Positions 1 to 11,139 of a stretch of DNA of 36,980 bases are shown here, piece by piece (the stretch's first letter is position 1; the number at the start of each line of letters is the position of its first letter). The notes beneath the pieces were generated by a model that was not told where the DNA came from, did no database searches, and worked only from the letters and a program-made list of their open reading frames with translations. A program made the position numbers and the translations under genes. The stretch is from NCBI GenBank assembly GCA_000729835.1, contig JFHB01000267.1:1-36980 (forward strand), in the 5' to 3' direction. Source of the stretch: Atkinsonella hypoxylon (Eukaryota; Ascomycota; Sordariomycetes; Hypocreales; Clavicipitaceae).

Positions 1-3000
1 TAGCTTCTAGTAGGTAGATTTAGATAAGTTTTAGCTGCTTTTACTATTTATTTATTAGATTTACTCTTATATACTAGTCTTTAGGTATAGAAATAATACC
101 TTTATTACAATAAATATTATATTTATTTATTAAGTTAATAAGCTTAATTATAACGTTTAGGTTTAAGTTTTCTACCTTAACCTTATATTTATTATAAATA
201 TATAGTATATCCTTAGAATAAGAGATTCTATATATAGAAATACTATTATTAACTTTCTTAGGGTTAAATTTACTACTATTACCTTCTTTCTATAACTTAT
301 AATCTTCTATAAGTAATAAACTATTATTAGGTGCAATATCCTTAGAAAAATATATATATAAATTAAATAGGTTTATAATTATATAGTTAGCCTTAAGCTC
401 TTTATTATACTAAAGATAAGCAACCTTTTAATTTTTCTAGATTATAATAAATTTATCTAAATAGTTATAAGCTACTATTTATTTCTAGTTAGTTATATTA
501 AGCAATATATCTAGGATAAGGTTAAATTTTAAGTATATATAGTAGGTAGTAGCTTTCTTATTAGCTAGTACCTCTTTCTATTTAACTAGAATATACTTCT
601 ATAATTTTAGCGAAATTATTATAGCTTATATTACTGTTATATTCTAATATAGAATCTTTAAAATTAGCTAAAAGATATCTATTTCTATAACTATATTATA
701 AATAGACCTAATAGTAGCTCTAAAGCAAATAAAATTAATTTTAACACTATAATTATAGAGAAAGGTTAAACCTAGAAGGAGCTTTAGCCCTAAGTTACTT
801 ATTATATTAGCTATAACTGTAAAATAGCTAGTTATAGGCACGCTATATATAGATCTAGGAATATAGAAGTTAAATATAGCTATCTTAGAGATATAGAAGG
901 ATAATTGCACTTTAGTAACTAGTTTTAGCTCTATTTTTACCTATTTTATATTCTAATTAAACTAAGTTAACTATACTTTATTAACTAATACTAAAGAGGT
1001 TTTAGTATTTAAGTAGATCTAATGTAATAGTCCCTTATTATAGAATTAAATAGAAATCTTTAGAAAGAAATTTAACTTTAAAATACTAGATTTAATAAGC
1101 TATAGCCTTATAACTACTTTAACTACTTACTCTATTTAGATACCTTATAAATCCTTTTAGTTTACCTTTATTTAAACTTTCTTCTTTTACTTTTTTTTAC
1201 TTTTAGTAAAATAGGTTTTAATAAAGTTAGATTTTAGGCTAGTTAGTAGTTCTTTAGTATTAACTGTTTCTTCTTCTTCTATTAGCTAGTATTTATAGCT
1301 TTTAAGGTACTTTTTATAGTTTTTTTAGTTAGATTTATCTTTAAATATTATTATATAGATATATTTCTTATTATTCTATAGTAAGCCTTATTATTAAAAA
1401 CGTTAAAGCTACTAAGGATACTATAGCCTTAGCTAAAGATTCTAGCTAGCTTCTAAATTCTAGTTTTACTAAGGCTAAGGCTACTACTCTTTTAGCAGCT
1501 AATTCTCTTAGTTTTATAGTAGGTACTAAGGATAATTATTCTAGTAATTTTTATAGAATAAAGGTTAGAACTAAAATTAACTATTACTCTTATTTTAGTT
1601 TACTTAGTTACCTTAAGCTGCTTTATTATTTTTAAAGTTCTTACTGTTAAATTTACTTTAAGTATAATAAGTATTAATACCTTCTTTATAGTTTTCTAAT
1701 TTTTATTATTTTCTTAAATCTCTAAGGCATTCTTATAGATCCTTAACCTTATTATTTACTATAGTAATATATATAGATCTTAGGTCTTTTACTATTAGAA
1801 TTAAGTATAGCTATTATAATTCTAGGTATAGCTTATAATAGAGTCTTAAAAGAAGCTAAAGATTAGTAGTTTTACTATTTATATAAGTATATTAAAATAC
1901 TCTAAAGGTAAATTCCCTAAATAATTTTTCTTTAATTATATTTTACTCTATAAACTTAGCTAAATCTAACTATATTATTATATTCTAGATCTATATACTA
2001 AATTCTTTATAGATAGTAGTATAAATAGAGTTTAAACTGCTAAAAATAGCTGTTTTTTTATAGTAATCTAAATACTACTTATACTATATTAATATATTCT
2101 CTTTAAAGAGAGTTTAAAGCTTAATGTAAATAGCTTCTTAGGCGTTAATTGCACTATAGCTATAGTAGTCTTTAATAGCTTAAATCTATAGCTCTATATT
2201 ATAGAAAATAGTGTACTTTTCTTTATATAAAATTAGCTTATAGATATTTCTATTGTTAAAGAGTTTAAAGTAACTAATATTAGTAATTTTCTATATAGAA
2301 TTTATTTATTCTTTAGGGGTTTAGAACTATATATTGCTTTAGTTATTCTATTTTTAATGTAAATTTAGCCTTTTATTTACTAGATTTAGCTAGAGATTAT
2401 TGTTTCTAATATAGTATAGTGCTTATTAATTTATATATTAATATTTAAAGTTACTAAATACTTAATTTTAGTCTTTTTTAGTATCTTAGCTCTTCTTAGC
2501 TTTACTATTATAGTATTACTTTAATAGATTCTTTAGAAATTATAGTAGCTTTTATTCTTTTAGAAAAGTACTAAAGTGTTTAAAGTATCTCTATATTATA
2601 TAGTTTCTTTTACCTAAAGGTTACTTTTAATCTTACTTTTAGTCTTAGTTATCTTTTAGAGGTAAGTAAAAATTAAAAGCTCTTTACCTATAATTCTTAA
2701 GCTAGAAGCCTTATTAGGTATAGTATTATTTATTATATTTATTCTAAGGCTTAAGTATAGTTTTTATTTTTTAGGCTAAGTATTATTACTTTACCTAAAA
2801 AGTAGCAATTTTATTGTTTAATTCTCTCTATAATTTACTAATTTTATTAATTAATTCTTCTTTAATTCTACTAATTTACTTATTAATTTCTATAGAAAAA
2901 CCTATAAGCTATTCTAATAAGGGGTTCCTTTTTTTAAGTAAATCTACTGCTTTCTTTACTTTATACTTTAGCTTAAGAGTATAAAACCTTTAGTAAGCCT

Positions 3001-3574
3001 ATAAAAGCAGTAAGATTTTAGCTAGTTCTTTAATTAGTAAGTTCTTTTTAGTAGTTTAAGGTATATTTAATAGATTTAGGTCTTTAGTAAGTAGTATAAA
3101 TCTAGATCTTTATACTTACTTTTCTTTAATATTCTAGGTAGAACTAGCACTAGCTTTATAGATAGTATTTTCTAAGCTATTAAATCTAGATAATTTAGCT
3201 TTAGCTTTTTCTTTTAGTATTACTGTTAGTAAATCTATAAGGAGTTTAGTAGATTTAGTCTTATTAATAATTCTATTAACCTACCTTTATACCTACTGTA
3301 CTATAGAAGTATTAATAGTATTCTAGTAAGAAAGTAGTTTTACTAGCTTAAGTTAGTTATATAATTTAAGTTATTTATTAATAAATTTATAGTAAGTAAG
3401 ATAAAGTAGTAGGCTTCTTTTCTTCTAAGGTATAAAATACCTTTTTTAAATCTAGAAATCTAGATTTTAGTAGTAAAATTTATAGAATTAGTGTATAGTT
3501 TTAAGTTCTTTATTAGTAAAAGAAATATAATTCCTTCTACTAAGCTTCTTCTAAAGTTACTCTATCTTAAATAT
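1..3574 (-). pseudogene. A1 gag-pol remnant (gag, protease, start of RT)
   Basis: This is the RIP-inactivated gag-pol polyprotein gene of A1, read leftward. By alignment with A3 it holds an N-terminal gag region with a coiled coil (about 2893-2782), the capsid-like part (about 2292-1752), a Gln/Asn-rich linker and an aspartic protease whose DTG motif starts at 1009. That motif now reads N-T-K: Asp to Asn and Gly to Lys, both G-to-A changes. The 80-codon open stretch at 668-910 is only a stop-free part of the protease (it includes LLLGLTFLYNYSV, the flap-distal G-L-x-F-L region), not a separate gene; it opens with GTG. The frame is preserved throughout but interrupted by many TAA/TAG codons. 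No ATG start survives; an ATA-like codon near 3574 is a guess by analogy with A3. Confidence 0.85.
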
Positions 3575-3636
3575 TACAATTTTAGCTTTTTAAGCTTAAG
3601 AAGAGTTAGTAACAATTAAAAGCAATTACTACTACT

Positions 3637-3879
3637 TATTACAGTAGAATCTAATATAGGTTTATTAGAAGTAACAATAGGTTGTTAGATTTAATAGATT
3701 ATATAATAAATCGTAAGAGAAGTTATAAGAGCTTCTGTAAGGAGCATTTAGTAATAGTGTTCTAGTGAATAATAGTTAATTGTTCAATCTAACTACCTAA
3801 GTGTTGCTTCTAACTACTTATATATGATTGCGGTTACGTGCACTAGTGACCTGCGGGTCTGTAGGATTATCCCGTAACA
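3637..3879 (-). repeat. A1 5' LTR (243 bp)
   Basis: It is exactly 243 bp, like the other family A LTRs at 4906, 22716 and 32703. On the minus strand it begins TGTTACGGG at 3879 and ends in a mutated ...CTGTAATA (ancestral CCGTAACA), so the ends are short inverted repeats. The outer 60 bp (3820-3879) keep four CpG sites; the inner 60 bp (3637-3696) keep none. The outer edge carries GACCTGCGGGTC (3849-3860), a variant of a perfect palindrome in A2 and A3. Confidence 0.95.
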
Positions 3880-3884
3880 GAAAG
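3880..3884. repeat. Probable target-site duplication of A1 (GAAAG), one side
   Basis: These are the first five bases of B3 sequence after the A1 LTR end. Five-base duplications are proven for A2, B1 and B2, so GAAAG is the expected A1 duplication. Its partner would lie outside the window, before the A1 3' LTR. Confidence 0.5.
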
Positions 3885-4900
3885 GGAGCGTAAAGAAATC
3901 TAGAGTAAGACAACTAGATAAAGATACTTTATAAGTAAAGTAAGTATCTAAGGCTAAACTTAAAAAACACTGCTAAAAGAGGCAATACCTTTAGTGTAAG
4001 TTATTTTAACACTATATTTAAGAATGTAGATAGCAACTAGTAGAACGTAAGCTAGAGTTAACTAGCGTATAAGCAGCAGCAATAGACAATATATAGAAGA
4101 AGAACTCTAATAAGTTAGAAAAAGGCTTGCCCTTAGCCTTAAGCTTAGTATAGAGGTAAAGGTAACGTAAATAATGTAATAACCTCTACTTAGCAGGCAG
4201 CTAGAAAAAGAATATAGAGAGATAACTAAGAAAATAGATATATTACTATTCCTTATCCCTATACTCTTTAACTAACTATTGTTCTATAATGTATAAATAA
4301 ATAGTAAGTGTAACTACTTTACTGCAATAAGTAAGAGTTTAGCGTAATACCTTAGCCTAAAGTAGGTTCTATTGCTATATAAAAGAACAGTATAAACAGT
4401 AGTAGAGGTTAAACAGTAGTTCTATAATAGCTACTAGAGAAGCGCCTTAATTACTTCTTTAGTTCACTTATAGGTAGATATTAACAGCTAAGTCTTCCTA
4501 GTAGTAGCTTATATAATTCTAGGCTTAACCTAAGATTGTATCTTTAGAAGCCTATAGTTAGCCTATAATAGAATTGTCCTTAACGCTACTAGCTAGAGCC
4601 TATTAGTAGATAAGGCTAAGGGCTTTATAATCTAAGCAGTAGGAGCTTAAAACGTTAAGGACCTAATAAGACTAATGTTAGCAGTAGTTTATAGCGCTCT
4701 AATAAAATAGAGCAAGAGCTAAGAGGTTGCTATATATTTTATTGCTATAAGCCTTTAGGAAATTACCTCTATATTGTTATTATAAATATTCCTAAAAGGC
4801 CTTAATCTACTAATACTGCTACCTAAATTAAAGAACTTTTATAATCTTTTTAAAGAAGAGAAGGCCTAAGGCCTCTTACTGTATAAAGAGAGGCTAGATT

Positions 4901-4905
4901 ACTAT
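4901..4905. repeat. A2 target-site duplication, left copy (ACTAT)
   Basis: ACTAT directly precedes the A2 LTR and is repeated exactly at 22959-22963. In uninterrupted B1 the same site occurs once, as ATAGT at 16451-16455 on the opposite strand. Confidence 0.97.
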
Positions 4906-5148
4906 TGTTACGGTGGGATCCGACGTGGGTTTGTCGGAAGTGACGATAGGTTGTCGGATTCAACAGGTTATACAATAAATCGTAAGAGGAGTCGTAAGAG
5001 CTTCTATAAGGAGCATTTAGTAATAGTGTTCTAGTGAATAATAGTTAATTGTTTAATCTAACTACTTAAGTGTTGCTTCTAACTACTTATATATAATTGC
5101 GGTTATATACACTAGTAACCTATAGGTCTATAGGATTATCCTGTAATA
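4906..5148 (-). repeat. A2 3' LTR (243 bp)
   Basis: On the plus strand it starts TGTTACGGTGGGATCC and ends in a mutated ATCCTGTAATA. The outer 60 bp (4906-4965) keep six CpG sites and look close to the original sequence, whereas the same bases in the A1 and A2 5' LTRs (inner edges there) keep none. The inner end of this LTR is heavily mutated. It therefore gives the best view of the pre-RIP family A LTR end. Confidence 0.96.
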
Positions 5149-5639
5149 AGTACTGCTTCTACAAAAAAGATTAGCTGTTCTAGCTGTTCTAAAAATTAAT
5201 TGTTAGTTGTTAGAAAGTGTATTAGATTAAACTAAATAACTTATTAATCTAGCTATTATAAAAGGCGCAGAAAGGTAGTTGTTGTTTTATTGCGTAAGTA
5301 TATATTATTGTTGTTATAGTGCAATCTGCAGTGTAGGCTGCTATATTTATATATTTTTCTGTGCACTTATAATGCCTAAATTACACTTATAATCTAGTAA
5401 CTATTAAATCTATATATTAAATTAACGGATTTCCTTAAACCTAATAGAGCGTTAAAGCTTATTCTATATCTTATATATAAGTAAAGTTGCGCAAAATTAT
5501 CCTAGATAATATTAAATCCTATAAATTAATCTTATATAATAAAGCTAATTTATTGAATCTATATAGTATATTCTTTATGTAAGATTATTCTATATAGTGT
5601 TAAAAGTATTAAAAATTAATCTATATTAAAGTAAATTTT
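5149..5639 (-). other. A2 3' untranslated region, nothing recognised
   Basis: This is about 490 bp between the decayed second ORF and the 3' LTR. The purine tract expected just before a 3' LTR is not obvious: the minus-strand sequence next to the LTR is GTAGAAGCAGTACT. A plus-strand reading from an ATG at 5372 was tested, but about 15 percent of its codons are stops, so I do not call a gene. Confidence 0.5.
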
Positions 5640-7490
5640 CTATTAGATCCCTTTAGTGTATTTCTCTATATATATACAGCCTATTCTAATCTCTAGGCAT
5701 TAGTAATAGTAGTAAATTATTAATTAGTTGTAGTAAGCTATTAGTTCTCTCTAGAAAGTAAAGCTAAAGAATATTCCTAGCAGCTTTAGGGAGGGTTTTA
5801 CCTAAGAGGCACTAGTTTTACACTTAGTAGGTATTTCTACTAGTTTACCTGCAGCTAGCCTCTTAGTTAGCGTTTTTACCTTAGTTAGTATTAGCTTTAC
5901 TGTAGAAGGTATTTTTTATAGAATTAATAGAGAGAAATACATTAAAGATAGATTAATTAGGATAAACTAAGCACTTCTTCTACATTAAATAGTGCTAAAT
6001 CTATTACTAAAGAGGCCTTATACAGCAATAGGCTAGTTAGCTAAGCGTTCTAAGAAGTCTATATAAATATAGTTAATTTTGTGTTGTAAGCATCTACTTT
6101 CTGCTTACAGTATATTAATATTACTAGCAACCTTTAGTAAGGTTTTATTTTTATTAATAACATTATTAATACCTTTATTAAATTAACTTATGCTATTTAG
6201 TTAGTTATATATACTATAGATAGTAGTCTATAATTTATTAAACTACTTATTAAATAGACCTCCTTTAGCCTCTATTTTAACCTAGTTAATCTTTTTATTT
6301 AACTTATTAATTTTAGTAATGTAGAGATTAAGTTACTTCTATATAGCATTACTACCTATAGAAGTGTCCTTAAGGTAGGCTTTAATTATTTCCTTAGCGT
6401 TAAATTTATACTTCTTCTAAAGGAGACTATTACGCTAGCTCTAGAATTACACCTTAGCTAATAGAATAAAGAGTAAGTTTATACAGCTAATACTAGCTAA
6501 AGCACCTACAATAGTACTATTAATTCTGCTAAATTTATTAGAGAAGTAAATAGTAAGTAACACTACTTATAACAGTAAACTAATAGATAAATCTACAGTA
6601 ACGGTTTCTTTATCTCTTTTTACTATATTACTACTGTAGTATATAGTAGCTGCTGCTTTTACCTATATCTTGCCTCTTCTAGCTACTTTAGCGTTACCTA
6701 TAGATACTTTAGTATTCTTACCTTTATATTACTAGTTCTAGTGCTTTACTTTATAGTTATTGTAAATCCTAAAGATATATATTACTGTATTCTGCTAGAG
6801 TAAGTAATATATATTGTCTTTAGAGACCTTAATGCTAGTTTTATCTATTATACTGCCTTTAAGGGTAAATTTATAAGTATAAGTATAAATAGTATTTTCT
6901 ATATTCTATACCTTTTCTTTAGCTCTATTAGTGTAGCAATACTAACTATAGTCTTCTATAATAGGCTCTATATTAGTAATATTAATATTATCTTTAATTT
7001 CTATAGAAATAGTGCTAGAGATAAACTTATTAACTTTTAAAGTGCTCTTAGCACTTCTAGGCCTACTAAAAGTGCTATATAGGCAGTAGAAATTAAGCAA
7101 TATAAGATAAGTTTTAATGTTATTTAGCTTTATAGCTACTATATTACTTTTATAGTTATATTCTTACTCCTTAAACTTAGAACCTTTACTCTTAGCGTTA
7201 GAACTATTATTATAATTAATATATATATTAGAAGTAATATATTCTTCTTTAGGTTTAAATAGTAGTAGTATTATAGCTTAAGTATAGTTACTATTATTAT
7301 TCTCTTCTTAGAATAAGCTATTTAGGTTTACTAGAATTAATAATTTTAAACTACTAAAAGAAAAAGATAATAGTAGTAGATTTTCTATAGAAGGGATAGA
7401 AAAGGCTAGAAGTAGCTCTATAGAGGCTAGCTAGTTCTATAGGCTATAGAAATTTACTCTATAGGCAGTCTATTGCCCTTAGTATAGCAT
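5640..7490 (-). pseudogene. Second decayed ORF of family A (ORF2), function unknown
   Basis: Downstream of pol on the same strand, one frame stays unusually open for about 600 codons. By hand count about 6 percent of codons are stops, against about 19 percent in the spacer just upstream (7491-7940) in the same frame. Composition is mixed (Lys, Asn, Thr, Ser, Glu, Asp) rather than the Leu/Ile/stop pattern of random RIP sequence. An ATG at 7490-7488 is a plausible start; the 3' limit is approximate. Visible features are two neighbouring hydrophobic stretches (about 6590-6540 and TIVGALASISCINLLFILLA at 6515-6456) and, further on, a Lys/Asn/Leu-rich part with coiled-coil-like spacing (LNLYITKINKLNKKIN). 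I recognise no family. A membrane or envelope-like product is possible but unproven. A1 and A3 are cut before this region, so A2 is the only copy here. Confidence 0.6.
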
Positions 7491-7940
7491 TCTAGTGTTT
7501 AACTATTAAAAGTAACTAAATAACAGCCTAAAGGGATAGAAAGAGCAGTAGTTATAACAGTATTAATAAATTTATAAGATTTTATAATGTATAAGAGTAT
7601 AAAGAAAAGGTTATATAGTAAAAAGCGTAAAAATTCGCAAAAGTAAAGGTAAATTTACAGAAAAAGTAGGTTAAAACAATAGTATATAGATTTATAGGTA
7701 TTTTCTTCCTAACCTCCTATAATTCTATAATATAGATTAATTTTAATAGTTCTAATAATAATAAATAAAGATATAAAGAAAGAGATATTAAGAGATTTAA
7801 ATAATCTATTATATAATAAAGGAAATTAAAACTTATAAGGAAAAGAGTTAATAGTAGGCTTTTACTAGCTAATTTAGGGCTTTTTAGTAGGCTATATTAC
7901 TTTTTTAATAACGCTAATACTCTTCTTCCTAATTTATAGA
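7491..7940 (-). other. Stop-dense spacer between pol and ORF2 of A2
   Basis: After the chromodomain the pol frame becomes very rich in TAA/TAG (roughly one codon in five by hand count) and Tyr/Ile/Leu-rich. That is what non-coding RIP sequence looks like here. It may hold the end of pol and whatever drove ORF2 expression, but I see no specific signal. Confidence 0.5.
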
Positions 7941-10608
7941 GTGTTTCTATAGATATTTATTTATAATTTTAGAAGCATTAACTTTAAGCTTATTTTTAGC
8001 AATCTATTAGTTATTTTTAATAAAGAACCTTTTCTATTGTATAAGGAATTCTAGATATAGCTTGCTTAACCTACTGTAGAAACGTTAGATTTAATAGGTA
8101 TAAATTTACTTAATTTCCTAATAGTTCTTTATACTAAATCTTTCTATTGCAATTAGCAGTAATAGTTACTCTTTTTAGTTAAAAGGGTCTTTACTTTATC
8201 TTAGTTTCTAAAGGTAAGCTATTAATACTACTAAGTATATATATAAATCTAGTAGAAAATCTAGGTAAAACAATAATAAGCTTACTTTTATAAGAACCTT
8301 ATATAGCTTTATTTATTAAGAAGACTATTTCTTTTTTAGCTTTTCTAGAAGTATATATCCTTAGTGTAATTATAGGTAAACTATATTCTCTACTTTAATG
8401 TTAATAGGCTTATACTAGGCATTATATTTAATCTTACTTAAGGTATTTACTATACTAATAGCTATTTCTACCTTTTACTAATATAGCTTCTAAAGTATAG
8501 CTATATTGCTTATATCTATTCTGTTGCTAAGAACGTTATCTAATTAGATTAAATTAACAATAGTAGCTAGTTAGAAACTATATATAAGTTTATTAAAGAA
8601 AATCTCTATACTAGCTACTACTACATTATTAAGTTAGTGCTATAGTACTAAAAGTATTGCAGTCTATAGTATATTTAGATTTATAACTGTATAGTATTAA
8701 ACAGTAATAATAACTATTTAATTCTTCTATTTAGCTGTTCTATCTATCTATAGGTAGTAAGCTATAGCTATAAGCAATTTACTTTTAATTTAGGTAAATA
8801 TACTTCTCTAAACGTTAGAAATAAACTTTAGATCTTAGTTACTTATAATCTACTTAGGAAGGCTTTAGTCTAATAAATACAGTATTTATAAAAGTAGTTC
8901 TACCTAAATTTCTACTATATATATTATATACTTAAGTATAAGAATTATTTACTTACTAAATAGGTAATTTACTAGATATAGTAAGTTATAGGAGCTATAT
9001 TTATCTTTTTGCTATAGAGTGTTTATTAAGCTAACTTTAGGTATATTAATAATAAAATTAAGCAAAATTATATAGAAGGGAGTTAGAACTAACTTTAATA
9101 ACCTTAATTTCCCTAATAGCTTACTGCAGTTAATTACGTTTTTTTTATAAGTATAGCAGTAAGCAATATAGGCTTAAATCTACTTATATATCTATAGAAA
9201 ATAAACTACCTATAATTTTACTGCTATTCTATAGGCGCTAAAATAGTTTTAATTATTATAGACTATTTTAAGGATAGATTTTATAACCTTTATAGGTATA
9301 TATAGTTAGAATAGGCCTTTTCTATTATAATAGTATAAGAGTTTATTGTTTTATAGAGTCTATTTATATAGTAGAATCCTTAGCCTTTATTATTAATTTT
9401 ATTAATCCTATTTTTTACAAAAGTTCTTTATATTTTCTATAATTCTACTAAGCTTTAGATTAAAACTATAGCCTTAAACAATTTCTTCTTTTAAACCTTT
9501 ATTTAATACTGCTATAGCACTATATTCTTTAGCAAAAAACGCACTTATATTAAGCTTATTAAATTTACTGTTATAAGCCTCTTCTTAGTATAAGACTATA
9601 ACTAGCAACCTAAAGAGAGTATTTAGCACTACATTTAGTACTTCTAGTATATAGAAGACTCTTAGGTTAAATTGCAATAAATAATTAGCTACTTTAGCTA
9701 ATTTTAGGTTAGCTTTATCTAGATTTATTATAGTAAGTAAGGTATATTTAATAATTCCCTTTATTAATAAGTAGTCTATAATAATATTAATAGTGTAGTA
9801 GTTAGATTAAACTATTTTCTATAGCTTTTAAACACTCTATATAATTGCAGCTATCTCTACCTTAGTTAATCTATAATATTTCTTTAGGTTAAAAGTGTAT
9901 CTTAAGAGAAAAAAGATTAGCTATAGCTAGTTACTTTTAATGTCTTTATTAGGTATACTATAACTATTCTATTTACCTATAAGCTAGAAGATAAAGAGCC
10001 TAAATTCTTTCTTATAAGCATTAACTTTAAAGAATAAATACTTACTAGAGTTATAGTGCTATAGAATAGTGTTTTTATTAAGGTATACTTTTACCTCTTT
10101 AAATACCTTTTTTTTCTTAGGTTTTAGTAAAAATATTGCTTCTTAGGCTTTCTTTTAGTGTATTAGTTTAGGTAGACTATTAGCTAAGCCTTTCTTATAA
10201 AGCTCTTACAGTAAAGTAGTCTTTTGTTCTTATAGTAAGTAAATTTATATATTAAACTATAGAATGCTCTTCTATAAAAAGCTAGCTATATTAATAAAGG
10301 TCTCTAGATTTATAAGATTTACTAGAAACTTAAGTTTTTAAAAAGCTTTTAGCTTATTATTTATATTAGTAATTCTATTGCTATTAACAATAAAACCTAA
10401 CAGCTAAATAGCTAAGTAGCTTATAAATAACTTCTTTATAGCTATTATTAACTTATTTTTCTCTAGAATTAATAAGACTATATTAAGGTATATAAGGTAG
10501 TTTTTAGCAGAGTTAAAGAATACAATAATGTTGTTAATGTAGATTTATATAAAATATTAATGCTTTTAAAATAATTAGTCTATATACTATTAAGCAAAAG
10601 CTAGTGCG
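7941..10608 (-). pseudogene. A2 pol, 3' part: RT end, RNase H, integrase, chromodomain
   Basis: Read leftward in the same phase as the 5' part across B1. RT resumes just before its catalytic box, which reads Y-I-N-N (Asn codons 10535-10530) instead of Y-I-D-D. RNase H follows (about 10060-9640) with its first Asp changed to Asn (10022-10020). The integrase (about 9340-8380) has a zinc region with His changed to Tyr, and its D-D-E triad appears as Asn (9059-9057), Asn (8840-8838, in the ISDRD-like box) and Lys (8732-8730). A GPY/F-like region and a chromodomain follow (about 8100-7950, including YLEFLI and an aromatic residue-rich core), which in chromoviruses directs insertion to heterochromatin. 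Stops are frequent, but no frameshift was found. Confidence 0.88.
10604..10608. repeat. B1 target-site duplication, left copy (GTGCG)
   Basis: GTGCG is repeated exactly at 18708-18712. A3 carries the empty site as TGCATTC in place of TGCGTTC (near 36949), which confirms that B1 inserted into A2 RT. Confidence 0.97.
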
Positions 10609-10931
10609 TGTAATGGACAGGCCTAGGAGCTGCTGCTAGCTAGCGTCTATAATGAGAACTATAATTATAGGGAGGAAAGGAGGAAGAGAGAAGGAACTAG
10701 AAGCCTCCCTATGCCCCTATACTATATATCTAGAGGTAGGTCTATCCCCTTAGGAGCCCCTTTTAGTATATACTCTATAGCTAAGGTTCTCTCTCTAGGG
10801 CCTAGTAAAGCCTAGCTAACCTCTAAATAAATGCAGCTTACTTCTATCCCTTTATCTATATAGATCTCTATCTCTCTTCTGCTGTTCTCTCTCTACTAAA
10901 AGACTTAAGCCTAAGGCTTAAGTCTATAATA
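10609..10931 (-). repeat. B1 3' LTR (323 bp)
   Basis: The plus strand begins TGTAATGGAC and ends AGTCTATAATA (ancestral AGTCCATAACA), giving inverted ends of about 11 bp. The outer ~50 bp keep TG and CG steps that are mutated in the 18385 copy. Near its inner end lies the RIP-altered hairpin GACTTAAGCC-TAA-GGCTTAAGTC. Confidence 0.96.
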
Positions 10932-10949
10932 TACTCTTCTTCTTCTCTT
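10932..10949 (-). promoter_or_regulatory. Polypurine tract of B1
   Basis: On the minus strand the bases just before the 3' LTR read AAGAGAAGAAGAAGAGTA. A purine run in this place primes plus-strand DNA synthesis in LTR retroelements and independently fixes the coding orientation of B1 as minus. Confidence 0.8.
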
Positions 10950-11105
10950 AGGCCCTATAATAATCTCTTTTGTTGTATATAGTAGGTGCTATAGATAGCA
11001 GCTAACACTCTATCTGCTCCCTCTTTACATTTCCTCTATTATTTACTTATAAAAAAATAGAAGTATAACGTTTGCGCCTAAGTGCTTTACTCTAGCTGCT
11101 CTATT

Positions 11106-11139
11106 GCTGCACTAACGCACTAGTTATTGTTAGTGCAGC
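11106..11139. repeat. Hairpin in family B 3' region
   Basis: Perfect 11-bp arms GCTGCACTAAC and GTTAGTGCAGC flank a 12-base loop, and imperfect pairing continues outward for about 10 bp. Both arms still contain CA/TG steps, which are rare elsewhere in this window. B2 has the equivalent at 25023-25056. Confidence 0.8.

Larger units (their letters stand above)
1..3879 (-). mobile_element. Element A1: 5' half of a family A Ty3/Gypsy chromovirus
   Basis: Position for position this matches A2 (19080-22958, offset 19079) and the reverse complement of A3 (A1 position = 36582 minus A3 position), with no net length change. Its 5' LTR is at the right end and coding runs leftward; the 3' half lies beyond the left edge. 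It is inserted into the gag region of B3, whose sequence resumes at 3880. RIP damage is heavy except in the last ~60 bp of the LTR. The family assignment rests on the protease, RT and integrase translations seen across the three copies. Confidence 0.93.
3880..4905 (+). pseudogene. B3 gag C-terminus and protease
   Basis: The left part encodes the end of gag with a CCHC zinc knuckle (CX2CX4HX4C) at 3986-4027. The first Cys codon has become TAC, while the second Cys (3995-3997), the His (CAC) and the last Cys (4025-4027) survive. This nucleocapsid motif binds packaged RNA. Further right, in the -1 frame relative to the knuckle, the aspartic protease starts with V-D-I-N-S at 4474-4488, a damaged D-T-G-S (Thr to Ile, Gly to Asn). 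The remainder is the linker leading to RT and ends at the A2 insertion. About one codon in ten is TAA/TAG. The same order is seen in B1 (knuckle 17370-17329, protease Asp 16879-16877). Confidence 0.85.

Noticed and set aside
668..910. 80-codon open frame, minus strand
   Set aside because: It is a stop-free piece of the A1 protease region with a GTG start, and the surrounding frame is continuous pol. Not a gene.
5149..5200. Polypurine tract of A2
   Set aside because: The sequence next to the 3' LTR is only partly purine, so it was not called.
5372..7500. Plus-strand reading from an ATG at 5372
   Set aside because: About 15 to 18 percent of codons are stops, whereas the minus-strand frame over the same DNA has about 6 percent.
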